Shown: positions 15,047 through 25,425 of the stretch, piece by piece | How positions within the stretch are numbered: the stretch's first letter is position 1 | Layout of the letters: each line of letters opens with the position of its first letter | Assembly: GCA_001899255.1 (NCBI GenBank) | Contig: MKVX01000016.1 | Coordinates: forward strand, 1 to 40,299 | DNA from: Rhizobiales bacterium 62-47 | Lineage (GTDB): Bacteria; Pseudomonadota; Alphaproteobacteria; Rhizobiales; Xanthobacteraceae | Reading direction: 5' to 3' | Length of the DNA: 40,299 nucleotides | The notes under the pieces: generated by a model | Seen by the model: the letters and a program-made list of their open reading frames with translations, nothing else | Told to the model about the DNA's origin: nothing | The model's database searches: none | Position numbers and translations under genes: made by a program

Positions 15047-15222
15047 ACGCGGGCCGAGCTTAGCTCGACACCGATTTCGAGGCCCGGTTCCGACTTTCGT
15101 GGGCAGCGAGATGCTTGCTCGCGCGCCAAGCTGAAATTTGCGGTCTGTAAGGTAGCCTCGCCGCCCAGAGCGGCGCTCAACACACACAGACAGTCAGGCG
15201 CGCGAGGCCGCTAAAAAACTAC

Positions 15223-15253
15223 TTGACTCTAGAGTTAACTCCAGAGGTTAGCG
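15223..15253 (+). promoter_or_regulatory. MerR-family promoter/operator of the metal ATPase operon
   Basis: TTGACT at 15223-15228 and TTAGCG at 15248-15253 are 19 bp apart, the overlong spacing used by MerR-type activators. The spacer holds a near-perfect dyad CTCTAGAG-TTAA-CTCCAGAG. The same half-site GAGT.ACTC type recurs at 19337 before the CadR/ZntR-like gene, its likely regulator. Confidence 0.72.
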
Positions 15254-15330
15254 TCAAGCGATCCCGGCATGACGCGGCCGCGAGCCGAAGCGTTGATCGC
15301 TTAATCTTGGTCGTCACGAATGGAGCGCAG

Positions 15331-15546
15331 ATGAAGACCGTCATTTTCAAAATCGAAGGCATGAACTGTTCGGGTTGCGCCAACACTATCAAGACCCTGG
15401 TCGAAGGTGAACCCGGCGTACAGTTAGCGAGCGTCTCGTTCGATGACGGTCAAGCACGCATTCTCTACGACCCGAACATAGTCACAGAAGATCGCCTCGT
15501 CTCCGCCGTCCAGAAGCCCGGCTTCCGGGTGGTAGAACGTCAGTGA
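15331..15546 (+). CDS. HMA-domain metal chaperone (CopZ-like)
   Basis: A 71-residue single heavy-metal-associated domain. FKIEGMNC13SGCANTIKTLVEGEPGV carries the MxCxxC metal site and the rest follows the beta-alpha-beta pattern (ASVSFDDGQARILYDP, RLVSAVQKPGFRV). It would bind a soft metal ion in the cytoplasm and hand it to the adjacent P-type ATPase. The start at 15331 fits the length of the domain; a longer frame from 15223 would begin inside the promoter. The ATPase gene starts 29 bp downstream. Confidence 0.88.
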   Translation: MKTVIFKIEGMNCSGCANTIKTLVEGEPGVQLASVSFDDGQARILYDPNIVTEDRLVSAVQKPGFRVVERQ

Positions 15547-15575
15547 TCGATGGGCACGATGAAGAGGAGATCGCG

Positions 15576-18029
<2,454 letters not shown>

Positions 18030-18041
18030 GTAAGGAATGAC

Positions 18042-19301
18042 ATGACTGGAATTCAGCAAACGATGTCGGGGGCGATCGGCGAGCTCCAGCGCGAACGGCT
18101 CCTCAAGATGCTAGCGGCGGCGACCTTCATCATCTTCTTTCAAGCCTACATGGTGGCGCCGATCATACCAGCACTGTCGAACGCCTTCGGAACGCCGGTG
18201 GAGACGGTAGGACTCATCGTCCCGGCATATTTGATCCCGTATGGAATCGCGACCCTCGCATATGGCCTTCTGGCCGATCGGCTTGGCATCCACCGTGTCA
18301 TGTTCACGTCCCTGGCGGCCTTCGTGGCGCTCACTACGCTGACCACAATGGCGCAGTCCATTGAACAGCTTGCGCTGTGGCGGATGGTGACTGGCATCGG
18401 CGCAAGCGGCGTCGTTCCGCTCGCATTGGCGCTGGTGGGCCGGCTGTATCCCTATGAGCAGCGGGGACGACCGCTTGGCTGGCTGTTCGGCGCGATGGCC
18501 GGCGGCATGGCGTTTGGTTCACCGTTGGGCGCATTGATCGTGCCCTTCGTCGGCTGGCAAGGATTGTTCGTCGTCGTCGGTGCTGCCGGCGCGGCGCTCC
18601 TCCTCGTCCTTCTGCCCTATCGAACCGTCATTGCCGCCACGGTTCAGCCGGTGACAGGCACGATCCGGGATCTCTTTCGGGGCTTCAAGGACTTGCTTGG
18701 GGCGCCGCGCGGGCAGCGCACCTACGGCTATGTCCTCGTCAATTCGATGTTCCATTCCGGCGTCTTCACCTGGCTCGGCGTGTATTTCGAGCAGCGCTAT
18801 GGCATCGGGCCCGTTGGTATCGGCTTGGCACTCCTCGGTTATGGCGTGCCGGGCTTCCTGCTCGGGCCGCTGATAGGCCGAGCGGCGGATCGCTGGGGCC
18901 GCGCCAGATTGATACCCATTGGCCTCATTCTGAGCGCGGTCGCGGCGGCAGCTCTGATGCTTGGTTTCCCAGTGATCCTTGCCCCCATCATCGCGATGGT
19001 CCTGTCCTTGGGCTATGACATGACCCAGCCACTCTTCGGCGGAATCGTCACCTCGCTCGGCGGGAAGCGTGCCGGGCAAGCGATGGGCTTGAACGTTTTC
19101 ACGCTCTTTGTCGGCTTCGGTTTGGGAAGCCTCATCTTTGGCGAGCTGCTGCGCTTCGGGTTTGGGATGGCGTTTGGACTGTTCGCGGCCGTTGAGCTGG
19201 CTGTCGCCTTGTTGTCCTTCGCTTTGTTCCGTTCCGAGACCACGTTCCGGCCCGTTCGATCCGCCTCTGGCGCAACACTGGACGCCGGATCCAAGCCCTA
19301 A
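18042..19301 (+). CDS. MFS transporter
   Basis: A 419-residue protein with 12 predicted membrane helices. The loop between helices 2 and 3 has the major facilitator signature [13 protein letters not shown], and the symmetric copy [13 protein letters not shown] lies in the second half. [24 protein letters not shown] is typical of the drug/proton antiporter branch. AAGGA precedes the ATG and the ATPase stop is 12 bp upstream, so it belongs to the same operon. The substrate is unknown; in this setting export of a metal complex or metabolite is likely. Confidence 0.87.
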   Translation: MTGIQQTMSGAIGELQRERLLKMLAAATFIIFFQAYMVAPIIPALSNAFGTPVETVGLIVPAYLIPYGIATLAYGLLADRLGIHRVMFTSLAAFVALTTLTTMAQSIEQLALWRMVTGIGASGVVPLALALVGRLYPYEQRGRPLGWLFGAMAGGMAFGSPLGALIVPFVGWQGLFVVVGAAGAALLLVLLPYRTVIAATVQPVTGTIRDLFRGFKDLLGAPRGQRTYGYVLVNSMFHSGVFTWLGVYFEQRYGIGPVGIGLALLGYGVPGFLLGPLIGRAADRWGRARLIPIGLILSAVAAAALMLGFPVILAPIIAMVLSLGYDMTQPLFGGIVTSLGGKRAGQAMGLNVFTLFVGFGLGSLIFGELLRFGFGMAFGLFAAVELAVALLSFALFRSETTFRPVRSASGATLDAGSKP

Positions 19302-19336
19302 ACGCGGCGAGTGGCCTGACATCCCTCATAAAATCC

Positions 19337-19361
19337 TTGACTCTGGAGTATACTCAAGGGT
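19337..19361 (+). promoter_or_regulatory. MerR-type promoter/operator before the CadR/ZntR-like gene
   Basis: TTGACT at 19337-19342 is followed by a dyad centred on GAGTATACTC with outer arms CTCTG and CAAGGG, like operators of the CadR/PbrR/ZntR group. A good -10 block at 19-bp spacing is not evident. It resembles the element at 15223, suggesting autoregulation and control of both units by one protein. Confidence 0.65.
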
Positions 19362-19387
19362 CGAGGGTCAGGTTTGAGAGGTTAAGA

Positions 19388-19819
19388 ATGTTGAAAATTG
19401 GGAAGCTCGCCGCGCTGGTGGACGTCAGCATTGATACTCTGCGTTATTACGAACGAGAAGGTTTGATCGAACCGGTTGACAGGAGCGAAAGCGGCTACCG
19501 AGTCTACGACAAGGAGTCCGCACGGCGCATTCACTTCATCAAGCAGGCCCAGCACTGCGGCTTCACGCTCGCGGAGATACGCGAACTCCTTGTTTTGCGT
19601 GGTCGCGAAAAGGCTTGCTGCGGCGACGTTCGCTCGCGAGCGATCGAGAAGAAGTTGCAAATCGAGCACAAGATTCGAGTGATGAGGGCGATGTCAAAGG
19701 CGCTTGATCAATTGATCGTCGAGTGCGCGGACGAGGCGCAACCGGTGAAGGAGTGCACCATCATCGCGGCATTGGAACGAGCCACAGTCTTGATGCCGGC
19801 ACCCGGTCATGAAAGTTGA
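19388..19819 (+). CDS. MerR-family metal sensor (CadR/ZntR/PbrR-like)
   Basis: A 143-residue regulator. The winged helix-turn-helix is [38 protein letters not shown], followed by a long dimerisation helix. Metal-sensing cysteines are at C77/C78 (EKACCGD), C113 and C123, close to the spacing in ZntR and CadR, which sense Zn, Cd or Pb, rather than CueR, whose sites differ. The start at 19388 fits the family N-terminus. It probably activates the promoter at 15223 and its own at 19337. Its stop overlaps the next gene's start by 11 bp. Confidence 0.87.
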   Translation: MLKIGKLAALVDVSIDTLRYYEREGLIEPVDRSESGYRVYDKESARRIHFIKQAQHCGFTLAEIRELLVLRGREKACCGDVRSRAIEKKLQIEHKIRVMRAMSKALDQLIVECADEAQPVKECTIIAALERATVLMPAPGHES

Positions 19820-20069
19820 ACTGTTTTATTCGCCAGGCTGCAGTCAATGCGCCGTTGTGCGAGAGGATCTGAAGGCGACCGCCGAACGAACCGTCGCAGG
19901 CATCGAATGGCGCGAACTAAGTGTCCTTGAAGATCTAGACTACGCGGTCGAACTGGGCGTGCTGAGTCTGCCTGCGATCGCCGTTGACGGCGAACTCCTA
20001 TTCTCGTCGTTACCCACACCCCATCAACTTCGCGACGCTCTTATCCGCCGCAGCACGACGAGGAATTGA
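19809..20069 (+). CDS. Thioredoxin-family protein
   Basis: An 86-residue minimal thioredoxin or glutaredoxin-like protein without a signal peptide. The redox site is C11-S-Q-C14 near the N-terminus ([17 protein letters not shown]), and [13 protein letters not shown] carries the cis-proline region. It overlaps the end of the MerR-type gene and its stop is one base before the start of the CcdA-like gene, so the three are coupled. It is a candidate electron donor to that membrane protein. Confidence 0.8.
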   Translation: MKVELFYSPGCSQCAVVREDLKATAERTVAGIEWRELSVLEDLDYAVELGVLSLPAIAVDGELLFSSLPTPHQLRDALIRRSTTRN

Positions 20070-20070
20070 G

Positions 20071-20766
20071 ATGGAAGCCGATGCACTCCGACAGGCGGTT
20101 GAGCATGCGGGTATAGCCGCCGTTGGCATCGGCTTCCTCACAGGCTTGGTCTTCAGTTTTAATCCCGTGGCGCTCGCCTCTATTCCCGTTTCGCTCGCCT
20201 ACGTCACAAGAGCCCGCGAGAGGAAACAAGCGATCCTCTTCGGCGCGATGTTCATCCTCGGCATGCTTATCACGCATGCCGCGCTGGGCTTCACTGCTGG
20301 ACTGGGTGGCCACTGGGTGGCGTCTCTCATCGGACGAGAGTGGGGACTCGTGGTCGGCCCTCTCCTGATTGTTCTCGGACTGGTATGGGCCGGATGGATT
20401 CGGCTGCCGCTGCCGGCTTTCGCGTTAAGAGCGGAACGGCCTACAGCCTCCTGGGGTGCGTTCGTTCTTGGTGCCATATTCTCGATCGCAGTTTGCCCGT
20501 TTTGCACGCCGGCACTTATCGTGCTGCTTGGGGCGACGGCAGGGCTCGGCTCCCCGTGGATTGGGGCCGTTCTGCTGCTCGCATTCGGAATAGGGCGGGC
20601 CCTGCCAGTTGCTTTTGGCGCCGTTAGCATTGGCTGGCTCGAGAATTTACACGGCTTGGCCCCATATCGCCGCATTTTCGAGATGGCAGGTGGCGTGACG
20701 CTGATTGCGTCCGGCCTCTACATGCTGAACGCGTATTTCTTTTGGGTTCCGGCATTGGCGATGTGA
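20071..20766 (+). CDS. CcdA-like membrane protein
   Basis: A 231-residue protein with six membrane helices of the CcdA/DsbD type. The second motif is present and doubled in cysteine (AVC142PFC145TPALIVLLG), but the first, usually SPC, is replaced by FNPVALASIP without cysteine. Loss of the first intramembrane cysteine should prevent the usual two-cysteine shuttle, so it may handle electrons differently or transport another solute. GAGGAA precedes the ATG. It follows the thioredoxin gene directly. Confidence 0.8.
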   Translation: MEADALRQAVEHAGIAAVGIGFLTGLVFSFNPVALASIPVSLAYVTRARERKQAILFGAMFILGMLITHAALGFTAGLGGHWVASLIGREWGLVVGPLLIVLGLVWAGWIRLPLPAFALRAERPTASWGAFVLGAIFSIAVCPFCTPALIVLLGATAGLGSPWIGAVLLLAFGIGRALPVAFGAVSIGWLENLHGLAPYRRIFEMAGGVTLIASGLYMLNAYFFWVPALAM

Positions 20767-20782
20767 AGCGTGGATCGCCGGA

Positions 20783-20972
20783 ATGTCAGTGATCGATCAA
20801 TCAGCGATTACTTACTGGAACTGCGGAGGCGTGAAGGCGGAGATTATGCCGACCAACGCTGGCCACTTCGTCGACCCGTGCAACGGCTGCGGCGAGGCCA
20901 TGCGGCCGAAGCCGGGGGGTGCTGCGTCTTTTGATCGTATGGCTCTGTGTCATGGCCGCCGATCCAGGTTGA
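20783..20972 (+). pseudogene. Decayed GDCCVxC-family gene with TGA at the Cys/Sec codon
   Basis: The frame from 20783 reads SAITYWNCGGVKAEIMPTN, HFVDPCNGCGEAMRPKPG, matching the N-terminal part of the GDCCVxC (seleno)protein family. One base is then missing in the GD codons. Shifting frame restores CCVF-stop-SYGSVSWPPIQ, where the stop is a TGA at 20932-20934 standing exactly at the final Cys of GDCCVxC, a position where some family members use selenocysteine. Other losses (the first Cys of the N-terminal CxxC is Tyr, the later Cys is Trp) argue for a decayed gene. It follows the CcdA-like gene by 16 bp. Confidence 0.6.
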
Positions 20973-21297
20973 GCGTGTAGCGAGAGGTGTCGCTTGGGCA
21001 CGCGCGATCTCAGGGCCATTCGTGTTCCCGTTGCTACAGGCTCGCAGGTACGATGGGGGTCTGAATATGAGGCTGTTTGATACAATCCTACTCGCAACTC
21101 CCAGATCAGAGCGGCCACGATATTGGCCGACACCGTCGATCTTGTAAGCTCGTTTCACTTTCGGTCGGAAATGAACCGCGTGTACGCGAACGAGATTATG
21201 ACGGAGCTGCGTCAATCGATGCCGAACTACGAAAACGCTCCGCCGTTAGTTGGACTGCACAAACATGTTCCTCAACGGGCATGTACAGCTTATTATC
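20973..21297. other. Gap without a recognised gene
   Basis: About 325 bp between the GDCCVxC remnant and the 3' end of hisI. A plus-strand frame through 21123-21446 runs antisense into hisI and matches nothing I know. No operator, repeat or terminator is obvious. The sequence is lower in GC than its neighbours. Confidence 0.4.
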
Positions 21298-21756
21298 TCA
21301 TTTCCGAGGCGGCCTCTCAGCGCGACAATGGCCGAGCGTGGGACGGCGGAGCGTCGGGCCCTCCGACCCGGTCACGATTCGGCGATAGAAACAACTGGTT
21401 CGGCCGGTGTGACAACAACCGCCGTCGCCCGCGACGCGCGCCTTGAGCCAGACCGCGTCCTGATCACAGTCGATGCGCAGTTCCTCGACCTGCTGGATCT
21501 GCCCGCTGGTCGCGCCCTTATGCCAGAGACGCTGGCGGGACCGGCTCCAGTACCAAGCCTGGCCGGTCTCGATCGTCTTGTTCAACGCCTCCGCATTCAT
21601 CCACGCCAGCATCAGCACCACTCCACTCGCAGCGTCTGTCGCGACAGCAGGAATGAGCCCGTCCTCATTGAACCTTGGCAACAGGGCCGAGCATTCTTCG
21701 ATCATCTCCGCAGGGTCCGCTCTTAATGGGTCAGGTCGCTGATCTTCCAGTGGCAT
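21298..21756 (-). CDS. hisI: Phosphoribosyl-AMP cyclohydrolase (HisI), accessory copy
   Basis: A 152-residue HisI, the zinc and magnesium enzyme that opens the ring of phosphoribosyl-AMP in histidine synthesis. Family blocks are [51 protein letters not shown], and the metal-binding set ELRIDC97DQD, GGCC115HTG, SC122FYR. The C-terminal 25 residues are not conserved. Standing alone in a mercury and metal island away from other his genes, it is probably an extra copy. Zinc-linked duplicates of hisI are known from metal-homeostasis regulons, which may explain its retention. It may share a transcript with the MerT/MerF-like gene upstream. Confidence 0.88.
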   Translation of the reverse strand: MPLEDQRPDPLRADPAEMIEECSALLPRFNEDGLIPAVATDAASGVVLMLAWMNAEALNKTIETGQAWYWSRSRQRLWHKGATSGQIQQVEELRIDCDQDAVWLKARVAGDGGCCHTGRTSCFYRRIVTGSEGPTLRRPTLGHCRAERPPRK

Positions 21757-21851
21757 GTGGCATTTCTTGATTGGGACGTACCAGTTCTATGGATGATCGT
21801 CCGGCCTGAGCGATCGCCACCGTGCGCTGCGAACCGCCCGAATCGTTGCGA

Positions 21852-22166
21852 TTAACGGGTCCGCCGTTCGCTCGCAGGCTTGACGACATCAAGCTCGACG
21901 TCCTGCCGTGCCTCAGATACATCGCATGCGCAAGTCGGGCCCGCCTCCACTCGATTGGATGAAGCCCTGCGCCAACGCATCACGGCGTAGCCGATGGCCG
22001 CGGCCAAGAATGCCAGCACGGCGGTCAATGCAAGACCCTGTCCGCTAAGCCAGCCCACGACACCACCTACTGCCGAGCCGATAAAAATCGGCCCAAGGCA
22101 GCAAAGCGCGACCAATGGCGCGACGACAATCGCGGTCATAAGCCCGGCTGCTGGCTTTTCGTTCAC
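21852..22166 (-). CDS. MerT/MerF-like small membrane metal transporter
   Basis: A 104-residue protein with two membrane helices. Helix 1 contains a vicinal pair C22-C23 followed by Gly-Pro (VALCCLGPIFIG), as in MerT and MerF, and the C-terminal tail has C79-A-C81. Helix 2 spans about 45-63. Such proteins take Hg(II) across the inner membrane. The start is GTG at 22166 with GAGG upstream. A MerR-type promoter with a perfect inverted repeat lies at 22254-22284 facing it. It is not a close copy of the merT or merF at 24439 and 25165, so another metal is possible. Confidence 0.7.
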   Translation of the reverse strand: MNEKPAAGLMTAIVVAPLVALCCLGPIFIGSAVGGVVGWLSGQGLALTAVLAFLAAAIGYAVMRWRRASSNRVEAGPTCACDVSEARQDVELDVVKPASERRTR

Positions 22167-22253
22167 GAAACCTCACTTTCCGCGCTGGTGGCGCCGCCAA
22201 GCCATCTGCGCGGCGCTGCTCGTTCGTTCACACTGACGATCATCACGTTAGGA

Positions 22254-22284
22254 CTGCTACACCCTGTACTAAATACAGGGTCAA
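22254..22284 (-). promoter_or_regulatory. MerR-type promoter with perfect inverted repeat
   Basis: Minus strand: TTGACC and TAGCAG separated by 19 bp, the spacing typical of MerR-activated promoters. The spacer contains perfect 8-bp arms ACCCTGTA and TACAGGGT around 5 bp. It faces the MerT/MerF-like gene. The half-site differs from that of the CadR-type elements at 15223 and 19337 and from the mer operator at 24377, so a distinct regulator outside the window may act here. Confidence 0.72.
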
Positions 22285-22471
22285 TACGGAAGTTTGATCC
22301 GATTGGCTGGCCCCCGGCTTCACCATGTCTGCGCCCGCGCTCCTGGGTTGGTGCATCGCCGACGAAGCGCGTAGCTACGTCGAAGCTCCGCGCGTGCCAG
22401 TTCGGCGTCCTGTAACGCGTAATAGAGCCAGATGAATCCGGCCTCGGTGATTCCAGAAGACCCAAAGGCAT
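22285..22471 (-). other. Possible protein tail between the promoter and the flavin reductase gene
   Basis: One minus-strand frame reads GFIWLYYALQDAELARAELRR before a stop, which looks like the end of a real protein, but it has no start and I cannot name it. It may be a truncated gene downstream of the flavin oxidoreductase. Confidence 0.3.
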
Positions 22472-23818
22472 TCAGAGCATGTAGCCGATATCCGAGGCGC
22501 CGGTGGGATACGCGAACATCGTCGTCTTCAGATTGTCGGCCGTTAGGTCGTGGCGGATCGCAAGGGCAAACAGATTGATCACTTCATCGGCGTGCGGTCC
22601 GACAAGATGTGCGCCTAGGATACGCCCGGTGTCGTCCTCCACCATCACCTTGAAGCCATAGGTCTTCTCTGCGGCCTGGCGGGCAGTAAACCACTCGGAC
22701 GCCTTCTGGGACTTGGTTTGGAATTTCAGGCCCTGCTGACGTGCTTCGTCCTCGCTCAGTCCGACAGCAGCGATCGGCGGGATCGTGAAGGCCACGCTCG
22801 GCACACCGCGATAGTCGGGTGTATGCCGATTGCCCTCCAGAAGGTTAGCGGCGACCACCTTGGCGTCGTGGCTAGAGACAGGAGTGAGCGGCGGCCCCTT
22901 CTGTGCCGCATCGCCGGCGGCGTACACGGCTGGGTTGGAGACGCTCTGCAGCTGCTCATTCAGCTTGAGCCGGCCGTTCTCCGTGGCGATGCCGCCGACC
23001 TCAAGATCAAGCCCGTCTAGCGAGGGGGCCCGGCCGGCCGCATGAACAACGAGGTCGGCCTCAAAGATTGCGCCTCCACCTTCTGATGAGGTGTGGACGA
23101 CAAAGCCCGCTCCCTTTTTCTCAATCGCCTCTACAGTGGTCCGCAGGCGCACATCGACCCCGATCTCGGCGAATTTGTCCATGAGCCAGCCGACAAGGTC
23201 AGGATCAAAGTGCGTGAGCATCCGCTCGCCACGTTGAAGAATGGTCACTTGCGCGCCTGCACGAGCGGCGATGTGGGAGAATTCCGACGCTATATAGCCG
23301 CCGCCGACCAACACGATGCGTTGGGGCAGCCGCTCCATTGCCAGAAAGTCCTCATTGGTGACGAAATACTCTTCACCGGGAATGTGCAGCTTTATCGGCT
23401 CGGCGCCCGCAGCAATCAAAACGTGACGGGCTTCAAGGCTCTCGCCACCCACTGTCAGACTGTTCTGGCCTACGAAGCGCGCATGACCGTGATAGCTATG
23501 GATGCCCTTTTCTTCGTAACGGTGTTCGTGCTTTTCGGGGACCGGGTCGGTGAAGGTGCGCTTGAAGGCGATCAATTCGGACCAGGCGATATGGACGTCG
23601 CCGGCAACGCCATTGCCGCTCATGCGCCGGACATGGTCGACAGCCGAGGCGCCGCCGACAAGCATCTTTTTCGGGTCGCAGCCCCGCAGGGCGCAGGTGC
23701 CTCCGAAAGGCCGGTGGTCGATGACGGCCACGCTCCAGCCCGCTGCGCGCACGCGCATCGCGGCGGCCATGGCTGCCGTGCCGGTTCCTATGACTACAAG
23801 GTCGAATTGGTTCGCCAT
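22472..23818 (-). CDS. FAD/NAD(P)-dependent disulfide oxidoreductase
   Basis: A 448-residue flavoprotein of the glutathione reductase/lipoamide dehydrogenase/MerA superfamily. FAD is bound by LVVIGTGTAAMAAAM, the redox disulfide is C42-A-L-R-G-C47 in GGTCALRGCDPKK (MerA has CVNVGC), the NAD(P) site is IVLVGGGYIASEFSHI, and VYAAGDAA completes the second FAD motif. There is no C-terminal cysteine pair, so it is not a mercuric reductase. Relatives are common in mer islands; reduction of a small thiol such as mycothiol-, glutathione- or bacillithiol-like compounds is possible but unproven. AGGAG precedes the ATG. It lies 100 bp downstream of merR on the same strand. Confidence 0.85.
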   Translation of the reverse strand: MANQFDLVVIGTGTAAMAAAMRVRAAGWSVAVIDHRPFGGTCALRGCDPKKMLVGGASAVDHVRRMSGNGVAGDVHIAWSELIAFKRTFTDPVPEKHEHRYEEKGIHSYHGHARFVGQNSLTVGGESLEARHVLIAAGAEPIKLHIPGEEYFVTNEDFLAMERLPQRIVLVGGGYIASEFSHIAARAGAQVTILQRGERMLTHFDPDLVGWLMDKFAEIGVDVRLRTTVEAIEKKGAGFVVHTSSEGGGAIFEADLVVHAAGRAPSLDGLDLEVGGIATENGRLKLNEQLQSVSNPAVYAAGDAAQKGPPLTPVSSHDAKVVAANLLEGNRHTPDYRGVPSVAFTIPPIAAVGLSEDEARQQGLKFQTKSQKASEWFTARQAAEKTYGFKVMVEDDTGRILGAHLVGPHADEVINLFALAIRHDLTADNLKTTMFAYPTGASDIGYML

Positions 23819-23918
23819 TCGTCTCTCTCCTAATTATTCGTCGTGGGCGCATTACCGAGTTGACTTTCGCAGCCGCAACCAAGCTTCAACGGCGAAACGG
23901 CCGACAATTTCCGCGGCC

Positions 23919-24362
23919 TCAACGGTGCCCCGCATCGCCAACGTCTGGATATGACGAAAGCGCATCGAGGATCGGGCATTCCGGAATGGCGTCACCCGAA
24001 CACTGTGCAGCGGTTTGGGCTAGAATTTTTTCGATCCGCCTGAGGTCTGCGATCTTTGCGCGAACATCGCTGAGGTGATGCTCAGTACGCTCTTTGACCT
24101 CCGCGCACGTCTGTTTGCCGCCGTCGACCAACTCTAAAAGGCCGCGGATTTCCTCGATGCTGAAACCGAGTTCGCGTCCACGCATGACGAAGCGGAGGCG
24201 CCGGACATGGGCTTCGCTATAAACGCGGTAGTCGTTAGCGCTGCGCGGCGGCTCGGGAAGAAGCCCAATTTTTTCGTAGTAGCGGACTGTCTCTAAATTA
24301 GAGCCCGTCTGACGCGCCAACTCACTACGTTTGAAACCCCGTCCGATAGCGCGATCCGTCAT
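23919..24362 (-). CDS. merR: Mercury-responsive regulator MerR
   Basis: A 147-residue MerR. The DNA-binding part is FKRSELARQTGSNLETVRYYEKIGLLPEPPRSANDYRVYS, then GFSIEEIRGLLELVDGGKQTC86AEVKE, and C121 and C129 (AAQC, PEC) complete the three-cysteine Hg(II) site, spaced nearly as in Tn501 MerR. It represses and, with mercury, activates the divergent merTPFAB promoter at 24377. The start at 24362 fits the family; the upstream part of the frame would run through the promoter. The flavin oxidoreductase gene follows and may share its transcript. Confidence 0.88.
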   Translation of the reverse strand: MTDRAIGRGFKRSELARQTGSNLETVRYYEKIGLLPEPPRSANDYRVYSEAHVRRLRFVMRGRELGFSIEEIRGLLELVDGGKQTCAEVKERTEHHLSDVRAKIADLRRIEKILAQTAAQCSGDAIPECPILDALSSYPDVGDAGHR

Positions 24363-24376
24363 GGCCAAAAAACCTC

Positions 24377-24407
24377 TTGAGCCTGTAGTCACTACAGACA
24401 TTATCGT
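24377..24407 (+). promoter_or_regulatory. mer operator/promoter
   Basis: TTGAGC at 24377 and TATCGT at 24402 are 19 bp apart; CATTAT at 24399 is a closer alternative. Between them lies the dyad CTGTAG-TCA-CTACAG, the expected MerR binding site. It sits between merR and merT and faces merT, 32 bp before its start codon. Confidence 0.75.
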
Positions 24408-24438
24408 GTGCCCGACTCGAATTGAAGGGCTTTTTTTC

Positions 24439-24831
24439 ATGAGCGATATCAGTACCAAACTGGTCGACTCGCCGGATGCGGGAAAGGTTAAGACGCAGGG
24501 GTGGCTTGCAGCTGGTGGGATCATCGGCGCGATCCTTGCGTCTAGTTGCTGCGTTGTACCTTTCGCCTTGTTCACGTTGGGAATCAGCGGCGCCTGGATT
24601 AGTAATTTGACGGCCCTCGAGCCCTATCAGCCCATCTTTGCCGCCGTGACGATTGGTTTCCTAGGCTACGGATTCTATCTCGTTTACCGGAAGCCCAAAG
24701 TAGCGTGCGCCGAAGGCTCCTACTGCGCCAAACCCAGCTCGGGTCGCATCGCAAAGATCGGGCTTTGGACGGCTACTGTGCTCGTTATCGTCGCACTCGG
24801 CTTCCCGAAACTGGCGCCCTTGTTCCTCTGA
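24439..24831 (+). CDS. merT: Mercuric ion transporter MerT
   Basis: A 130-residue inner-membrane protein with three helices. Helix 1 carries the vicinal pair C37-C38 (ILASSCCVVPFALFTLGISGAWI), which accepts Hg(II) from MerP, and the loop between helices 2 and 3 has C90 and C96 (KVACAEGSYC), which pass it to the cytoplasmic side. Length and order match MerT. The start at 24439 is 32 bp behind the mer promoter. It heads merT-merP-merF-merA-merB. Confidence 0.92.
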   Translation: MSDISTKLVDSPDAGKVKTQGWLAAGGIIGAILASSCCVVPFALFTLGISGAWISNLTALEPYQPIFAAVTIGFLGYGFYLVYRKPKVACAEGSYCAKPSSGRIAKIGLWTATVLVIVALGFPKLAPLFL

Positions 24832-24860
24832 TCGGCCGCTTAATCTGAAGGAGAAAATCT

Positions 24861-25160
24861 ATGTTCCGACGTATCCTCGCAGCGACTGCGCTTATTGCCA
24901 TGCTTTCGCCTTTTGCGGCCCAAGCCGCCGAAAGAACCGTTGTCCTAAACGTCGATAACGCGACGTGCGAACTCTGCGCCCCGATTGTCAAGAAAACGCT
25001 CTCCCGCGTCTCGGGCGTAAAGGCAGTAGTGGTCCAGGAGGCGAACGGAACGTCGGCCGCAGTGGCAACGGTCACTTTCGACGATGCGGTCACCAATGTC
25101 GCGACCCTCATTGCGGCGTCGACCAATGCCGGATATCCGGCGCGCGCGACAAAAGGCTGA
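24861..25160 (+). CDS. merP: Periplasmic mercury-binding protein MerP
   Basis: A 99-residue protein: signal peptide 1-22 (LAATALIAMLSPFAAQA), then one HMA-type domain. The metal site is C36-E-L-C39 in VDNATCELCAPIVKKTLSRVSGV; the usual MT before the first Cys is changed to AT. It binds Hg(II) in the periplasm and gives it to MerT. GAAGGAGA lies 9 bases before the ATG. merT ends 29 bp upstream. Confidence 0.92.
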   Translation: MFRRILAATALIAMLSPFAAQAAERTVVLNVDNATCELCAPIVKKTLSRVSGVKAVVVQEANGTSAAVATVTFDDAVTNVATLIAASTNAGYPARATKG

Positions 25161-25164
25161 TGAC

Positions 25165-25425
25165 GTGAATAGTCGCACCCTTTTTCGAACCGGCAGCATT
25201 GGGGCGGTCGTGGCGGCGCTCTGCTGCGCGACTCCAATCCTTGGGGTTGTGCTGGGAGCGATCGGGCTCTCGGCGCTCGCGGGCAAGGCCGACTATGTCC
25301 TGATTCCGGTTCTTGTCGTCTCGCTCGGGCTGGTGGGGATCGGGCTCTATCGACGCAACACATCTGCCTCAGCTGGCACTGACTGCTGCGAGACGGATAA
25401 GAAGACAGGAAAGTTCAAGTCATGA
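25165..25425 (+). CDS. merF: Mercury transporter MerF
   Basis: An 86-residue two-helix membrane protein. Helix 1 has C20-C21 (VVAALCCATPILGVVLGAIG) and the C-terminal tail has a second vicinal pair C74-C75 (GTDCCETDKK), the two mercury sites of MerF. The start codon is GTG at 25165, with AAAGG upstream and only 4 bp after the merP stop. It provides a second import route in addition to MerT. Its stop overlaps the merA start (ATGA). Confidence 0.88.
   Translation: MNSRTLFRTGSIGAVVAALCCATPILGVVLGAIGLSALAGKADYVLIPVLVVSLGLVGIGLYRRNTSASAGTDCCETDKKTGKFKS

Noticed and set aside
20783-20980. A 65-residue intact gene after the CcdA-like gene
   Set aside because: Its second half (from residue 46) is a frameshifted reading of the GDCCVxC motif; several conserved cysteines are lost.
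21123-21446. Plus-strand open frame of 107 residues
   Set aside because: Its second half is antisense to hisI and the first half matches nothing; no ribosome binding site.
23093-23833. Long plus-strand open frame opposite the flavin oxidoreductase
   Set aside because: Shadow of a clearly coding minus-strand gene.
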